Shown: in pieces, positions 10,301 to 18,813 of the stretch
Numbering within the stretch: position 1 is the first letter of the stretch
How the letters are laid out: each line of letters opens with the position of its first letter
Assembly: GCA_965656875.1 (NCBI GenBank)
Contig: CBFHMJ010000010.1
Coordinates: forward strand, 1-64,000
Direction: 5' to 3'
Origin: CBFHMJ01 sp965656875
GTDB taxonomy: Bacteria > Pseudomonadota > Gammaproteobacteria > Enterobacterales > Alteromonadaceae
DNA: 64,000 nucleotides
Made by a program: the position numbers and the translations under genes
Notes under the pieces: generated by a model
The model's database searches: none
What the model saw: only the letters and a program-made list of their open reading frames with translations
Told to the model about the DNA's origin: nothing

Positions 10301-13300
10301 TCTTCAACCATGTAGTTCAAACGCTCACCCGGGAAAGCCGGATCAAGTGCCACGTATGCAGCACCCGCTTTTAGTACCGCTAACATATGGGTTAATAACA
10401 CAGGTGTTCGTGGTAAGAACAATCCAATACGGTCACCCGGTTTAACGCCCTGTTCAATCAAGTAATGAGCCAGGCGGTTCGCTTGCTGATTTAAAATCTG
10501 TGCTGACACTGAATCCTGTTCTGTCATCAGAGCAACACTGTCAGGTGACGCCATAACTCGTTGTTCGAATAACTGATGAACGGACTGCGTCACAGCAAGC
10601 GTTTCAGCGACATCATTAAATCCATACAGACGTTGACGCGCACTATCTGAAACCAGCGGCAATTCACTAAGTTTACGGCTACTGTTAGCGGCAATACCTT
10701 TTAATAAGGTCGTAAAGCTGTCAGCCATTTGTTGAATCGTTTCATCATCAAACAATGCCGTCACAAACTGCCAGCTCATAAATAGCTGGTTGTCCGCTTC
10801 GCTGGCATACAGTTCAATATCGAACTTCACTTGTTTATCAGCACTACCTTCATGATCAGCCAGTGCATCAATACCAGATACCGTTAGGCCTGGCAGATCG
10901 AACTCACCACCTTCATTATTTTGTAACACGAAGAACAACTGGAACAATGGTGTATGGCTCAGGCTTCGACCTGGATTTAATGCTTCAACCAGTGACTCAA
11001 ACGGGACATGTTGATGAGAATAAGCACCGAGTACGGTGTCTTTAGCTTGCTGTAGTAATTCATTAAAACTCGGGTCGCCCGACACATCATTTCGTAGCAC
11101 CAGGGTATTAACGAAGAAACCAATCAGTTGTTCTACTGCCTGATGATGACGTCCGGCAATCGGCGTACCCAGCACAATATCTGTTTCATGACTGAACGCT
11201 GAAATCAGAACTGAATATGCAGTTTGAAGCAGCATGAATAAGGTTACATCCTGCTCGGCGCACAGCTTGTTCAATGCCGCCGTTGTTTCAGCATCCAGTT
11301 GAGTATTTAACACCCGCCCCGCAAATTGCTGAACCGCTGGACGTGGGCGATCTGTCGGTAAGCTATGAGTACGCGGAACATCCGCCAGATTTTCACGCCA
11401 GTAACTGACTTGCTGTTCAAGCACATCACCCTGAAGCCAGTTGCGCTGCCAGGATGCGTAATCTGCGTATTGAACCGGTAACGGCGTCAGTAATGAACTG
11501 ACCGTAGCTTGTTCATCGCGATTAAACGCTTGATAGAGCGTTACAAATTCATTGATTAGAACACCGGTTGACCAACCATCTGAGGCGATGTGATGCATAT
11601 TAAACAGCACAACATGCTTTGGCTGGTCATCGCTTTTAACCTTAATTAATCCAGCACGTAGTAAGGCATCATTGGCCAGATCGAACGGTGTTTGCCCGTG
11701 TTCGGTAATCGCATTTTCCAGCGCTTCGTTATGTGCCACATCTGATAATTCAGTTAAATCCTGATAGCTAACGGCAAACGGGTAGTCATCACGAATTCGT
11801 TGTACTGGTTCGCCTGCATCGTTGGTTTCAATCACGGAATGTAATACTTCGTGACGTTCAACAATGGCAGCCATCGCCTGATTAAATGCAGCAATGTTCA
11901 GCGCACCATTTAACTGGAAGACCGTTGGCAGATTGTATTGAGAAGAATCGGTCTCCAGCTTGTCGATCAGCCATAGACGCTGCTGAGCAAAAGACAACGG
12001 TAAATCATTGTTACGATCTGCCAGCGCAATATCGGTTAATGCTACAAACGCTGTTCCATCGTCATCCTGTGCGCCGCCTTGCTCACACAATTCAGCCATT
12101 TCCGCGACCGTTGGATGTGCGAACAAAGATTTAAGATGAATCTGAACACCCACTTCATGGCGAATGGCACTCAGGAGACGCATCGCCAATAACGAGTGAC
12201 CGCCGATACGGAAGAAATGGTCATGAATACCAACGCTTTCCAGACCAAGCAGGTCTTCCCAGATATGACAGATGGTTTGCTCAATCGCGTTACGAGGCGC
12301 AACATAAGCTGCGCCAGACAGTTGTAATTCCGTTGGTTCTGGTAACGCGGAACGGTCAACCTTACCATTTGCTCTTAATGGGAATTTCTCAATAAAAACA
12401 AAGGCTCCCGGCACCATGTATGACGGAATCTGCACTTCCAGTTGCGCTTTATAGTAATCAACCATTTGTGCTTCGTCTTTATAAAGCATTTCACCGACGA
12501 AACCCCGGAATTCCGGCACAACATAGGCTATCAACGTGTAGTCGTCTTCTGTGCCATCGCCCAGTTTACTGCCTTTACGAGCAATGATTCTGACGTCTTC
12601 AACCGTCGCTTCTGCCAGTAAACGAGATTCAATCTCGCCCGGTTCGATTCGGAAGCCACGGATTTTTATCTGATCATCCAGACGACCCAAATATTCAATA
12701 ACACCAGATGCTAAACGTCGTCCACGATCACCCGTGCGATAAATACGCGGGCTGTAACCTTCGCCCAGCGCATGTTCAACAAAAACTTCCGCCGTTAATT
12801 CATCTTTGCCAAGATAACCCGCCGACACATTCTGACCAGAAACACAGATTTCTCCAGGCATTCCGTCCGGCACCGGTCGTTGCGCATTATCCAGAATCAA
12901 CACACTGGTATTTGTGATCGCCTGACCAACAGGAACATCTGCAATTTCAAGCGGTTGAGTGATTTCAAAGAAACTGACATCTGAAGTCACTTCCGTTGAA
13001 CCATACAGGTTGCATAGCCGTGTATTTGGTAACACGTTACGGATATCCATTGCCAATTGAGTACGCAATGCCTCACCTGAAATAAACCAGTGAGTTAACT
13101 CCGTCAGATGATTGATGCCTGGTAATGTCACTAACGTCCGGGCCAGTGAAGGAGCTGTGACAATACGATTGATTTGACGTTGTTTCAGCAGTTGCAGGAA
13201 TCGCTCGCCATCGAGCACCTGTTCTTTATCGATAATATCCAGCGTGACACCAGCGGCTAATGGTGTAAAAAATTCCCAGACAGCACGGATGAATGAGACA

Positions 13301-15531
13301 GATGTAATGTGTGAAGCAACATCATTCTGTTGATAGGGAAATGCCTGATGCATCCAGGAGACACGATTGTTCAATGCGTCGTGCGTACCCTTTACACCTT
13401 TAGGTGTTCCGGTCGAACCGGATGTAAAAATAATATGGGCCGTAGTACCGCCATCAACAACTGGTAATTCACCTTCAGCGTCAATGTCGCTATTCAATGC
13501 GGCAGGTAAACTGAATACAGGCGTGTCGGTATGAATATTTTCAATCAGATGAGGCTCAGCCAGCACTAAATCAGGGGTAGAAACGTCCATCATTTGCTGG
13601 ATTCTGCTATCAGGAATATCGGTTGCGACCGGGACATAACCCATTCCTGCTTTTAACACACCCAGAAATGCCACCGCCATATCAATGCCACGCTCGGCGT
13701 AAACACCAATCAAGCCATTAGCATTCTCAGACTGTGTTTGTGGTTGTTGTAATAACCAATGAGCCAGATGATCCGAACGCGCTGAGAATTCAGCCCAGCT
13801 AATCTGGTCATCATTATGCTTAATGGCGATATTGTCAGCCGTTTCAGCCTGGCGACCAAACTGGTCGATTCGCTGATAAACCGGCGTATGGTCAAGCGTC
13901 TGAACCGTTGGCTGACAGGCTTTCAGCAGTGCCTGATGTTCCTGTTCATTGGTAAATGGAATCTGTTCAATGGTCAGGGAAGTATCTGTGGTGACGGCTT
14001 CCAGTAACCGAATAAAACCTTGGGCCATTTGTTCAATCGATGAGCGATTAAACAGTGATGTACGGTATTCCCAACGAAGTTGCATTGCTGTTTCGTCATT
14101 CTGACAATACAAAGTCAGTTCTTCGATACCCTGCGCTTCACCAGTACCGTTACCTTTTCGTCCAGCTAATGGTTCAACCGTCAATCCACCTGTGCCAGCG
14201 GCTTCGTTAGTTTCCTGGGTTGCTTCAAACACATTCAGCAGGATTTGAACCAGCGGGTTGTAACTCAGGTTACGGTCTACATCCAGTTTTTCCACCAGAA
14301 CAGAAAATGGTGTTTCCTGATAACTAAATGCTTCCGTCGTTCGTTTCTTTGTTTCTTGCAATAACGTGTTGAACGTCTCTGTGCCGTTAACCTCAGCACG
14401 CAGCGCCAGCGTATTGATAAACAAGCCAATCAAAGGTTCAACATCTTTGTGATTACGGCCAGAAACCGGCGTACCTATCACAATGTCTGATTCATTCTGG
14501 TAACGACTGAGCAAGATTGAAAAAGCCGTTTGCAGGAAAATAAACAGGGTTACGCCCTGCTCTGCACATTGCTGGCGAATCGCCTGATACAGCGGTTTTT
14601 CTACATTGATGTACACATCATCCGATGCAGTGTGCTGCACAGCCGGACGCGGCTTATCAAGTGGCAAACTATGAACCGGTGGTGCGCCATCCAGCGTTTT
14701 GTGCCAGTAGTTCAGATGCTTATCTAAGGTTTCATCTTTCAGATAATTTCGTTGCCAGGCTGCATAATCACCGTATTGAATCGCCAGTTCTGGTAACGGA
14801 CTCATTGCGTCCAGCCCTTTTACAGCGAAGGTGTTATACAAGGTCCAGAATTCATTCCCCAGCACATTAATCGACCAGCCGTCAGAGACGATGTGATGCA
14901 TATTGACGATAAATACATGGCGGTCTTGTGCAAGTTTGATCAGTAAAACCCGTAGCAATGCATCACAGGCCAAATCAAACTTTGCGATATCAGATGCCGA
15001 TGCCCGTTTTAATACGTGTTCAAGTTGTTGAGATTCCTCAATCGCAGAGAAATCTTCACGGATAATCGGTAATGGAATGGCATCATGAATAACCTGAGAC
15101 AACGCCTGCTCGCCGCAGCTTTGTGTCTCAGCGTCAAAATTGGTTCGTAGAATTTCATGGCGTTGAATAATCGTTGCAATCGCTTTGTCGAATGCCGCCT
15201 GGTCTAAATCACCAGCCAACACCATAGCGTTCGCCATGTTGTATTGTTCGCTGTCGTCCTCAAGATTATGCACAAACCACATGCCTTGTTGAGCAAAAGA
15301 CAGTGGGATCTGCATATTGCGATCAGCACGGGTAATAGAGACCGACTCTTGTTGGTTCTCACTACTGTATTTTTGTAAAAAGCTGATGATGTCTTGCTTG
15401 TTTGCTTTCAGGAATTCGACAATATCTTTCGTAAGCGCTTTTTTATTCCCTGAAATCTTCAGGTCTTCGCCTACCAGTCTGATATTGATATTGTTTTGCT
15501 TACAATAAATAAGTAGTTCAGTTACTGACAT
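4372..15531 (-). CDS. Three-module NRPS: docking, C-A(unassigned)-T, C-A(beta-Ala-like)-T, C-A(beta-Ala-like)-T, degenerate E-like domain
   Basis: 3719 residues. Residues 1-52 form a TubC-type N-terminal docking domain. C domains show HHIVSDGWS (about 215), HHIASDGWS (about 1315) and HHIASDGWS (about 2394). A domains have intact A3 motifs near 700, 1800 and 2887, and the A10 lysine (NGKVDR, SGKINM, SGKVDI). Codes read by eye are A1 I-R-W-V-F-S-L-S-D-K, A2 V-D-A-T-V-S-I-A-D-K and A3 V-D-A-T-I-S-L-A-D-K. A2 and A3 resemble the published beta-alanine code; A1 lacks Asp235 and is unassigned. Carrier-protein serines lie in GGHSL (about 1114), GGHSL (about 2199) and GGDSI (about 3284); GGDSI is typical of carriers before epimerization domains. 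The final 360 residues are E-like, with GHQLVLDTLSW in place of HHxxxDxxSW and no EGHGRE motif. The tail EEDGIEI is acidic and resembles docking tails of the other synthetases. No thioesterase is present. Confidence 0.95.
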   Translation of the reverse strand: MSVTELLIYCKQNNINIRLVGEDLKISGNKKALTKDIVEFLKANKQDIISFLQKYSSENQQESVSITRADRNMQIPLSFAQQGMWFVHNLEDDSEQYNMANAMVLAGDLDQAAFDKAIATIIQRHEILRTNFDAETQSCGEQALSQVIHDAIPLPIIREDFSAIEESQQLEHVLKRASASDIAKFDLACDALLRVLLIKLAQDRHVFIVNMHHIVSDGWSINVLGNEFWTLYNTFAVKGLDAMSPLPELAIQYGDYAAWQRNYLKDETLDKHLNYWHKTLDGAPPVHSLPLDKPRPAVQHTASDDVYINVEKPLYQAIRQQCAEQGVTLFIFLQTAFSILLSRYQNESDIVIGTPVSGRNHKDVEPLIGLFINTLALRAEVNGTETFNTLLQETKKRTTEAFSYQETPFSVLVEKLDVDRNLSYNPLVQILLNVFEATQETNEAAGTGGLTVEPLAGRKGNGTGEAQGIEELTLYCQNDETAMQLRWEYRTSLFNRSSIEQMAQGFIRLLEAVTTDTSLTIEQIPFTNEQEHQALLKACQPTVQTLDHTPVYQRIDQFGRQAETADNIAIKHNDDQISWAEFSARSDHLAHWLLQQPQTQSENANGLIGVYAERGIDMAVAFLGVLKAGMGYVPVATDIPDSRIQQMMDVSTPDLVLAEPHLIENIHTDTPVFSLPAALNSDIDAEGELPVVDGGTTAHIIFTSGSTGTPKGVKGTHDALNNRVSWMHQAFPYQQNDVASHITSVSFIRAVWEFFTPLAAGVTLDIIDKEQVLDGERFLQLLKQRQINRIVTAPSLARTLVTLPGINHLTELTHWFISGEALRTQLAMDIRNVLPNTRLCNLYGSTEVTSDVSFFEITQPLEIADVPVGQAITNTSVLILDNAQRPVPDGMPGEICVSGQNVSAGYLGKDELTAEVFVEHALGEGYSPRIYRTGDRGRRLASGVIEYLGRLDDQIKIRGFRIEPGEIESRLLAEATVEDVRIIARKGSKLGDGTEDDYTLIAYVVPEFRGFVGEMLYKDEAQMVDYYKAQLEVQIPSYMVPGAFVFIEKFPLRANGKVDRSALPEPTELQLSGAAYVAPRNAIEQTICHIWEDLLGLESVGIHDHFFRIGGHSLLAMRLLSAIRHEVGVQIHLKSLFAHPTVAEMAELCEQGGAQDDDGTAFVALTDIALADRNNDLPLSFAQQRLWLIDKLETDSSQYNLPTVFQLNGALNIAAFNQAMAAIVERHEVLHSVIETNDAGEPVQRIRDDYPFAVSYQDLTELSDVAHNEALENAITEHGQTPFDLANDALLRAGLIKVKSDDQPKHVVLFNMHHIASDGWSTGVLINEFVTLYQAFNRDEQATVSSLLTPLPVQYADYASWQRNWLQGDVLEQQVSYWRENLADVPRTHSLPTDRPRPAVQQFAGRVLNTQLDAETTAALNKLCAEQDVTLFMLLQTAYSVLISAFSHETDIVLGTPIAGRHHQAVEQLIGFFVNTLVLRNDVSGDPSFNELLQQAKDTVLGAYSHQHVPFESLVEALNPGRSLSHTPLFQLFFVLQNNEGGEFDLPGLTVSGIDALADHEGSADKQVKFDIELYASEADNQLFMSWQFVTALFDDETIQQMADSFTTLLKGIAANSSRKLSELPLVSDSARQRLYGFNDVAETLAVTQSVHQLFEQRVMASPDSVALMTEQDSVSAQILNQQANRLAHYLIEQGVKPGDRIGLFLPRTPVLLTHMLAVLKAGAAYVALDPAFPGERLNYMVEDSAATFILTDAVHQQTLPTSANQVLVTDEATVSSFSADNPAIALSIEDAAVVIYTSGSTGRPKGVVLPHRAIVNRLNWMLDAFPYQATERCAWKTSINFVDHIAELFQPLAGGVPLVYIEEAVLLDSKRLIQCMNQQYISRITLVPSLLKQLVDELQQSHHRLDGLKLIVSSGEALPASLAAGITQVIPQVQLLNIYGSSEIGADVTFADCSNVQAMSQGDADPGMPIGQPIANTHAFILNEAGELLPPGARGELYIGGAGLSLGYLKHDDDKTFVSAEHFVHHQEHQLYRTGDLARWQQDGQLLYAGRVDNQVKLNGIRIEPGEITSRLLAQSAIRQAVVNVVRNGEHQQLVAWVVAEQAFSDSDAQENFVRSSQQQLASHLPDYMVPAVFMVLDEMPMTVSGKINMNALPSPDRDMSAAYVAPRNELERKLSALWCSLLSVEQVGIHDNFFVLGGHSLLANRLVTAIRDTFGKSLNLKALFEAPTITQLALLVEQAVAAIDLPAIVPVARDGQLPLSFAQQRLWIVDQVEGGSAQYNLPTSFALKGQLNIAAFEQAIALIIERHEVLRSTFIATEDSAMLVIQDAVELPVYHYDWSTLTLEQQALQLKDLMTADMNHSFNLSKDVPLTVRLVKFADDDHGVLFNMHHIASDGWSLGVLVNEFASNYRSLAAGNTPTIQPLAIQYSDFAHWQRQWLQGEVLDKQLGFWTHYLADIPQLHSIPLDHPRPAQQAFTGRSHSVLIDETLTTGLKQVCEQHNVTLFMLLQTAFAVLLGRFSRSDDIVMGSPVAGRQLQAVEPLIGFFVNNLVLRTQVKGHESFSDLLSTSKTNILNAFDHQYVPFEMLVDALQPERSLSHSPIFQVYFALQNNDKGEMSLPELTVDSVHQRFIQGAENETVTVSPLAEHNIKFDLELYVSEIEGENQLFMSWDYAVSLFDHETMVNLASSFETLLQGIVADSHTSVNELPLVSTSQQQTLMSRAYTNTIDFNQDIDLASRIAEFAITTPDATAIIAGDQQISWSELNTKATQRANWLAGRGLSEQSRIGLYQQRTPELIINMLAVLKLGAAYLALDPGYPGARLQHMITDAGLSAVVYDNEKPDCKPGMTLLSLQGQDWSSYSDQTLKTQPTIEPDSAAVIIYTSGSTGLPKGVVLPQRSILNRLDWLAREYPMINADVACQKTSVNFVDHIAEIFQPLTAGRPLVMIDQDTLLDTGALIETLSTHQVSRITLVPSLLRILAEHPDVTSLSSLKLVISSGEALSPVLAAQIKTALPHCQLLNLYGSSEVGADVTGYPVRTNEQTIPIGLPIQNTQAIIVDDNGQLLPPGAAGELLISGAGLSLGYLVTNDGDTQVSDSHFVQLDLSGNTTRYYRTGDLARWLNDGSLAYVGRKDGQIKLNGVRIEPGEIKSCLMTAPEVAEAVVAVRQLNESTTRLVAWVVSADRSAANDDAVLIEQCQRHLRQSLPDYMVPEYVVVLNELPMTASGKVDIKALPDPAVKDSQQVYVAPETDIEQALCDVWQQILSLKQVGINDRFFAIGGDSIQAIQMVSRVQQRGYHITVGNVFKYQTVKALADYIEQHPALNLAREATGTFTLSHWQQAMMTNTESLQHGLWQARLSLNESLSIEQLKQAMVAVYRRHDVLRLAFKSTGQGTYQAEYQPLTDAAINQLVTTDTTSNQSINPEEGLLLRCEFAAHADGAAIVIKGHQLVLDTLSWEMVLNDLIESIAQLQAGNGNIALAARQAPMSQWVELQQTTVQMMPALQADADTAQDCILNQETTTALFADANDAFQTAPAELIVAGLLQALPAGQALHLRTLSLVRRAENTDFSASSGNFSQFISAALTASDHSAEDVIKYSKEHVRQANQPDASVPVINLIVTDSRHHQQTGPVGELTVEQRPSIATWQGTNLICDLLDDGLKLTLTGENGLDINLSRVGEQITQSVTLSMERVQEKAMKEKHDDIIVTDTSLLEEDGIEI

Positions 15532-15562
15532 TAATATACTTCCGTATAAATTTGTTGCTTTA

Positions 15563-15584
15563 GCTGGCTACCTGAGCAGCCAGC
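15563..15584 (-). other. Hairpin between FtsX permease and NRPS gene
   Basis: Inverted repeat GCTGGCT (15563-15569) and AGCCAGC (15578-15584) with an 8-nt loop, in the 98-nt gap. No U-tract follows on the minus strand. Read on the plus strand it is followed by CGTTTTTAATT, but no plus-strand gene needs a terminator here. Confidence 0.45.
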
Positions 15585-15629
15585 CGTTTTTAATTATTGT
15601 TTTTATTAAGATTTATTTCTTAATGTCAC

Positions 15630-16787
15630 TTATTTCAATGACATAACGATTGGTGTACGAAGTACGCGGAAGATGGCCGATAAACCACCGATCAAACCAA
15701 TCGACATGGCCAACGCAATACCCTGAAGTAAAAGTTCAGGCGTTACGTTGAACATGAAGTTCACCTGAGAAAAACTCAGTTGGTTAACCGTAGATACCTG
15801 ATGACCATCAGCCAGCACGTAAACGGCCAGCGCACCAATGACACCGCCAAACAGCGCAAGAAAAACCGATTCCATCAATACCGACATGCAAACCCGTACC
15901 GGACGGAAACCAATCGCTTGCAACGTTGAAATCTCAGCTTTTCGTGATGCAACCGCCGCACTCATGCTGTTCAGTGAAACGAAAATGGTGCCCATCGCCA
16001 TCAGGATCACTAATGGATAACCAATGAACTTGATGAAGGTTTCAATATCATCGGACTGACTGGCGTAATATTCTTTTTCACTCATTACCACCATGCGCAG
16101 ACGTGAGTCTTTTTCAATCGCATCGCGAATTGCGTCAATATCTGCGGCATTCGCAACTTTGATTCGTACCGAGCTATAGCCTCGGTTGAACAGCGAACGA
16201 AGTGCCAGCGCATCAAACCAGAATTCCGACTCCGACACACTGCCGCCATCTTCGAAAATACCGGTGATCGTCCAGTCCACACCGCCGATTTCTACCGTAG
16301 AATTCACCGCAAGGTGTGGCTGTTCTTTCAACGTACTGCGACCAATGATGATTTCTGTCGTGCCCCAGGTGAATAAACGACCGTCAATGATGTTGACACC
16401 GCCACGTAAATCTAACGACTCTTTGCTGATGCCACGCATCGCCATGTTGACGAAGAAATCACTATCAGGTAGTTCAATATCAGCACTCGTGAACAGCTCT
16501 TTTGTCGCCAGGCGTTCGCCAGCAATATCTGTAATGATTTTGGCGTGATCCGCTCGCATATAACTGCGCATTTCAGAACCGGAACCCGAACGAAAAACAA
16601 TGGCTGTGTCGTCATCACCGGCCAGTTCCATGGTTTTTTCGAAACCACTTAATAATGAAAAAATACCGACCAGGATTGCGACAACACCGGCAACGCCAAT
16701 AACAGCAATCATGCTGCTACGCCAACGCATCGGTAAACTGATTAAGTTGACGAAAAATAAGACAAAAGTTTGTTTAATAGCATTCAT
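15630..16787 (-). CDS. FtsX/MacB-type ABC transporter permease, second copy
   Basis: 385 residues with the MacB/FtsX layout: one N-terminal membrane helix (SSMIAVIGVAGVVAILVGIF, about 24-43), a large periplasmic domain (about 50-260), then three C-terminal helices (about 262-285, 312-335 and 355-375). The conserved segment SRKAEISTLQAIGF before the second helix is typical of FtsX-like permeases. It starts 5 nt after the preceding permease gene and is not identical to it, so the two probably form a heterodimer with the ATPase at 17959-18645. Such mechanotransmission transporters drive periplasmic substrates through an outer-membrane channel rather than moving them across the inner membrane. 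Here the likely cargo is the matured peptide (inference from context). Confidence 0.9.
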   Translation of the reverse strand: MNAIKQTFVLFFVNLISLPMRWRSSMIAVIGVAGVVAILVGIFSLLSGFEKTMELAGDDDTAIVFRSGSGSEMRSYMRADHAKIITDIAGERLATKELFTSADIELPDSDFFVNMAMRGISKESLDLRGGVNIIDGRLFTWGTTEIIIGRSTLKEQPHLAVNSTVEIGGVDWTITGIFEDGGSVSESEFWFDALALRSLFNRGYSSVRIKVANAADIDAIRDAIEKDSRLRMVVMSEKEYYASQSDDIETFIKFIGYPLVILMAMGTIFVSLNSMSAAVASRKAEISTLQAIGFRPVRVCMSVLMESVFLALFGGVIGALAVYVLADGHQVSTVNQLSFSQVNFMFNVTPELLLQGIALAMSIGLIGGLSAIFRVLRTPIVMSLK

Positions 16788-16792
16788 CAGTC

Positions 16793-17959
16793 TTACCCTC
16801 TCAACACGTCAACAATGTTAGCTTTAGTCACTTTGATAGCAGGCATAATGGTCGCAACCAGGCTCATTCCCACCATCAATGCAACACCCTGCATCATCGT
16901 TGATGCATCGATATCAATACCATCCATTAATGGATAGCTGGCTAACACAGGTTCAAGACCAACGATTAAACCTTTAGCGATACCCAGCCCCAACATTCCG
17001 CCAAGGAATACTAAAATCACACCTTCAGAGACAACGGCCATAAAGATAGAACCGTTCTTGAATCCCAGAACCCGCAGTACACTGAATTCCGTGAAACGCT
17101 CACGAACAGACAATGAAATACTGTTACTGGTAATCAATAAAATGGTGAAGAAAACAGCGGTAAGAATGACACCCACGACGTCACGAATAATGTCGTAGCG
17201 TTTGTTGAATTGTTGAGTGAACAGATCTTGAGGACGTGAACGAGTAGAATCTGCGGCTTCCAGGAAAAAATCATCGATTCGCTGACCGACAGCATTAATG
17301 TCTGCTGCATTTTCAACACGAACGATAAACTCATCAGAAATACCTTCTGAATACAGATTACTTTCATTAAAGAAGTCAAAGCTCATCACCATTTTGTTCT
17401 GAACCGGCGAGCCATCTTTATGCTCAAGCAATCCGATAATTTTGAAATACCAGACAAACTGGCTTTCCGCATTGGGCCAGATTTTTGAAATCAGAGGAAC
17501 GGTTTCACCCACCTGCCAGCCAAAACGATCAGCCAGTGCTTTAGTCACCATTGCGCCGTTTCGTGTTCTTAACCAGGTTTCTTTTAAATCGTCGCTGGAC
17601 ACTAACTCTGGGTAGACTTCAAAAAATTGCTCAGGATCAACGGCATACTGAAAGAATTCATTTTTTTCTTCTTTGTAATAGCCGCCAAACCAGCCTTGAC
17701 GAGTGACCGCTTTAACGCCTTCGATTTTGCGGATGTCTTTGTAGTAATTCATTGGAAGGGGTTTAGTCAGTGTCAGGCGGTTTGACACGATAATGCGCTC
17801 ACTGCTGAACTGATTAGATTTTTTATCGTTGTCATAAATTTGCCCTAACGCACTGAGCAAACCGAATAGCAGAAAAGCAATGATGATCGACAACACATTC
17901 AGCACCATACGGCCTTTGTGTTGCATCAAATTTAGCCAGGCCAGATTACTCAGATTCAT
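16793..17959 (-). CDS. FtsX/MacB-type ABC transporter permease, first copy
   Basis: 388 residues. N-terminal helix (VLNVLSIIIAFLLFGLLSAL, about 19-38), periplasmic domain (about 45-260), then three helices near 265-285, 315-340 and 355-375. SVRERFTEFSVLRVLGF is the FtsX-family signature ahead of the second helix. Its ATG overlaps the last base of the ATPase stop (TAATG), indicating translational coupling. With the ATPase, the second permease and the adaptor at 2957-4090 it makes up a MacAB/PvdRT-like tripartite pump lacking only the outer-membrane channel. Confidence 0.9.
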   Translation of the reverse strand: MNLSNLAWLNLMQHKGRMVLNVLSIIIAFLLFGLLSALGQIYDNDKKSNQFSSERIIVSNRLTLTKPLPMNYYKDIRKIEGVKAVTRQGWFGGYYKEEKNEFFQYAVDPEQFFEVYPELVSSDDLKETWLRTRNGAMVTKALADRFGWQVGETVPLISKIWPNAESQFVWYFKIIGLLEHKDGSPVQNKMVMSFDFFNESNLYSEGISDEFIVRVENAADINAVGQRIDDFFLEAADSTRSRPQDLFTQQFNKRYDIIRDVVGVILTAVFFTILLITSNSISLSVRERFTEFSVLRVLGFKNGSIFMAVVSEGVILVFLGGMLGLGIAKGLIVGLEPVLASYPLMDGIDIDASTMMQGVALMVGMSLVATIMPAIKVTKANIVDVLRG

Positions 17960-18645
17960 TAGCGAGTTCCTTCTTTTAACTCACTACGTTCAAGCGCTAA
18001 CTGGCGAGTTGCATAACTGGCCGCAACCGGATCGTGCGTTACCATGACAATCGTTTTGCCGTTGTCACGATTTAGAATTTGAAGCAGGTCCAGGATTTCT
18101 TTTGCGGTTCGAGAATCAAGGCCACCCGTTGGCTCATCACAAATCAGAATATCGGGGTTTGTTACGATGGCACGGGCGATAGCAACACGTTGCTCCTGTC
18201 CACCGGATAATTCACGCGGGTAATGATTCGCGTGATTAGATAATTCCACCAGCGCCAGTGCAGCTTCTGCACGCATACGACGCTCTTTCTTCGAATAGTT
18301 TTTCAGTAGTAATGGCAGTTCTACGTTTTGAATCGCTGTTAATACCGGAATCAAGTGGTATGACTGGAAAACAAAGCCAATATGGTCAGCACGCCAGTCA
18401 GCCAGCTGAGAATTACTCATACCGTTGAGTTCAAAGCCTGCGACGTTGACGGTGCCGGTACTTGGTTGGTCTAAGCCACCAATCAGATTCAACAGCGTTG
18501 ATTTACCCGTACCTGACGGGCCCATGATGGATACGAATTCGTTTTGTTCTATCGTCAGATCGAAGTCAGTTAACACTGGCACTTCGATACTGCCTTTATG
18601 ATAAATCTTGTTGACCTTACTTAATGTTACGATGGCTTCACTCAT
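17959..18645 (-). CDS. ABC transporter ATPase, LolD/MacB family
   Basis: 228 residues, the usual size for LolD/MacB-type ATPases. Walker [10 protein letters not shown] (about 39-47), Q-loop [10 protein letters not shown], signature LSGGQEQR (about 146), Walker [14 protein letters not shown] (about 166) and the switch histidine in MVTHD are all intact. Most family members have LSGGQQQR, so the Glu is a small variation. It is the first gene of a three-gene transporter unit and overlaps the next gene by one base. A 168-nt gap with nested inverted repeats separates it from the NRPS upstream. The role is ATP hydrolysis powering the two FtsX permeases. Confidence 0.93.
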   Translation of the reverse strand: MSEAIVTLSKVNKIYHKGSIEVPVLTDFDLTIEQNEFVSIMGPSGTGKSTLLNLIGGLDQPSTGTVNVAGFELNGMSNSQLADWRADHIGFVFQSYHLIPVLTAIQNVELPLLLKNYSKKERRMRAEAALALVELSNHANHYPRELSGGQEQRVAIARAIVTNPDILICDEPTGGLDSRTAKEILDLLQILNRDNGKTIVMVTHDPVAASYATRQLALERSELKEGTR

Positions 18646-18710
18646 GCCTGTTTCCCCAAATCTTCGGACTGACGATACTGAGGATCATCTTCAGATCGTC
18701 TACAAATAAA

Positions 18711-18786
18711 ACTGATCGCTGTTTTTATTGTTCGTTCTGTAAAGCCCCTTTACAGAACGCTTTATGTTTTTGATCCAGCGATCAGT
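18711..18786 (-). other. Nested inverted repeats between NRPS and transporter genes (possible attenuator)
   Basis: Outer perfect 11-bp pair, ACTGATCGCTG (18711-18721) and CAGCGATCAGT (18776-18786), encloses an inner perfect 11-bp hairpin, CGTTCTGTAAA (18733-18743) and TTTACAGAACG (18749-18759), with a 5-nt loop. On the minus strand the outer stem runs straight into TTTTATTTG, a weak U-tract, 27 nt after the NRPS stop. It could act as a leaky terminator or RNA-processing element that sets the transporter:NRPS ratio. Confidence 0.6.
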
Positions 18787-18813
18787 GCCAGATCATTCTG
18801 TTGATCAGACGTG

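Noticed and set aside
15563..15592. Plus-strand terminator (GCTGGCT hairpin followed by CGTTTTT)
   Set aside because: No plus-strand gene ends here; more simply it belongs to the set of intercistronic hairpins.
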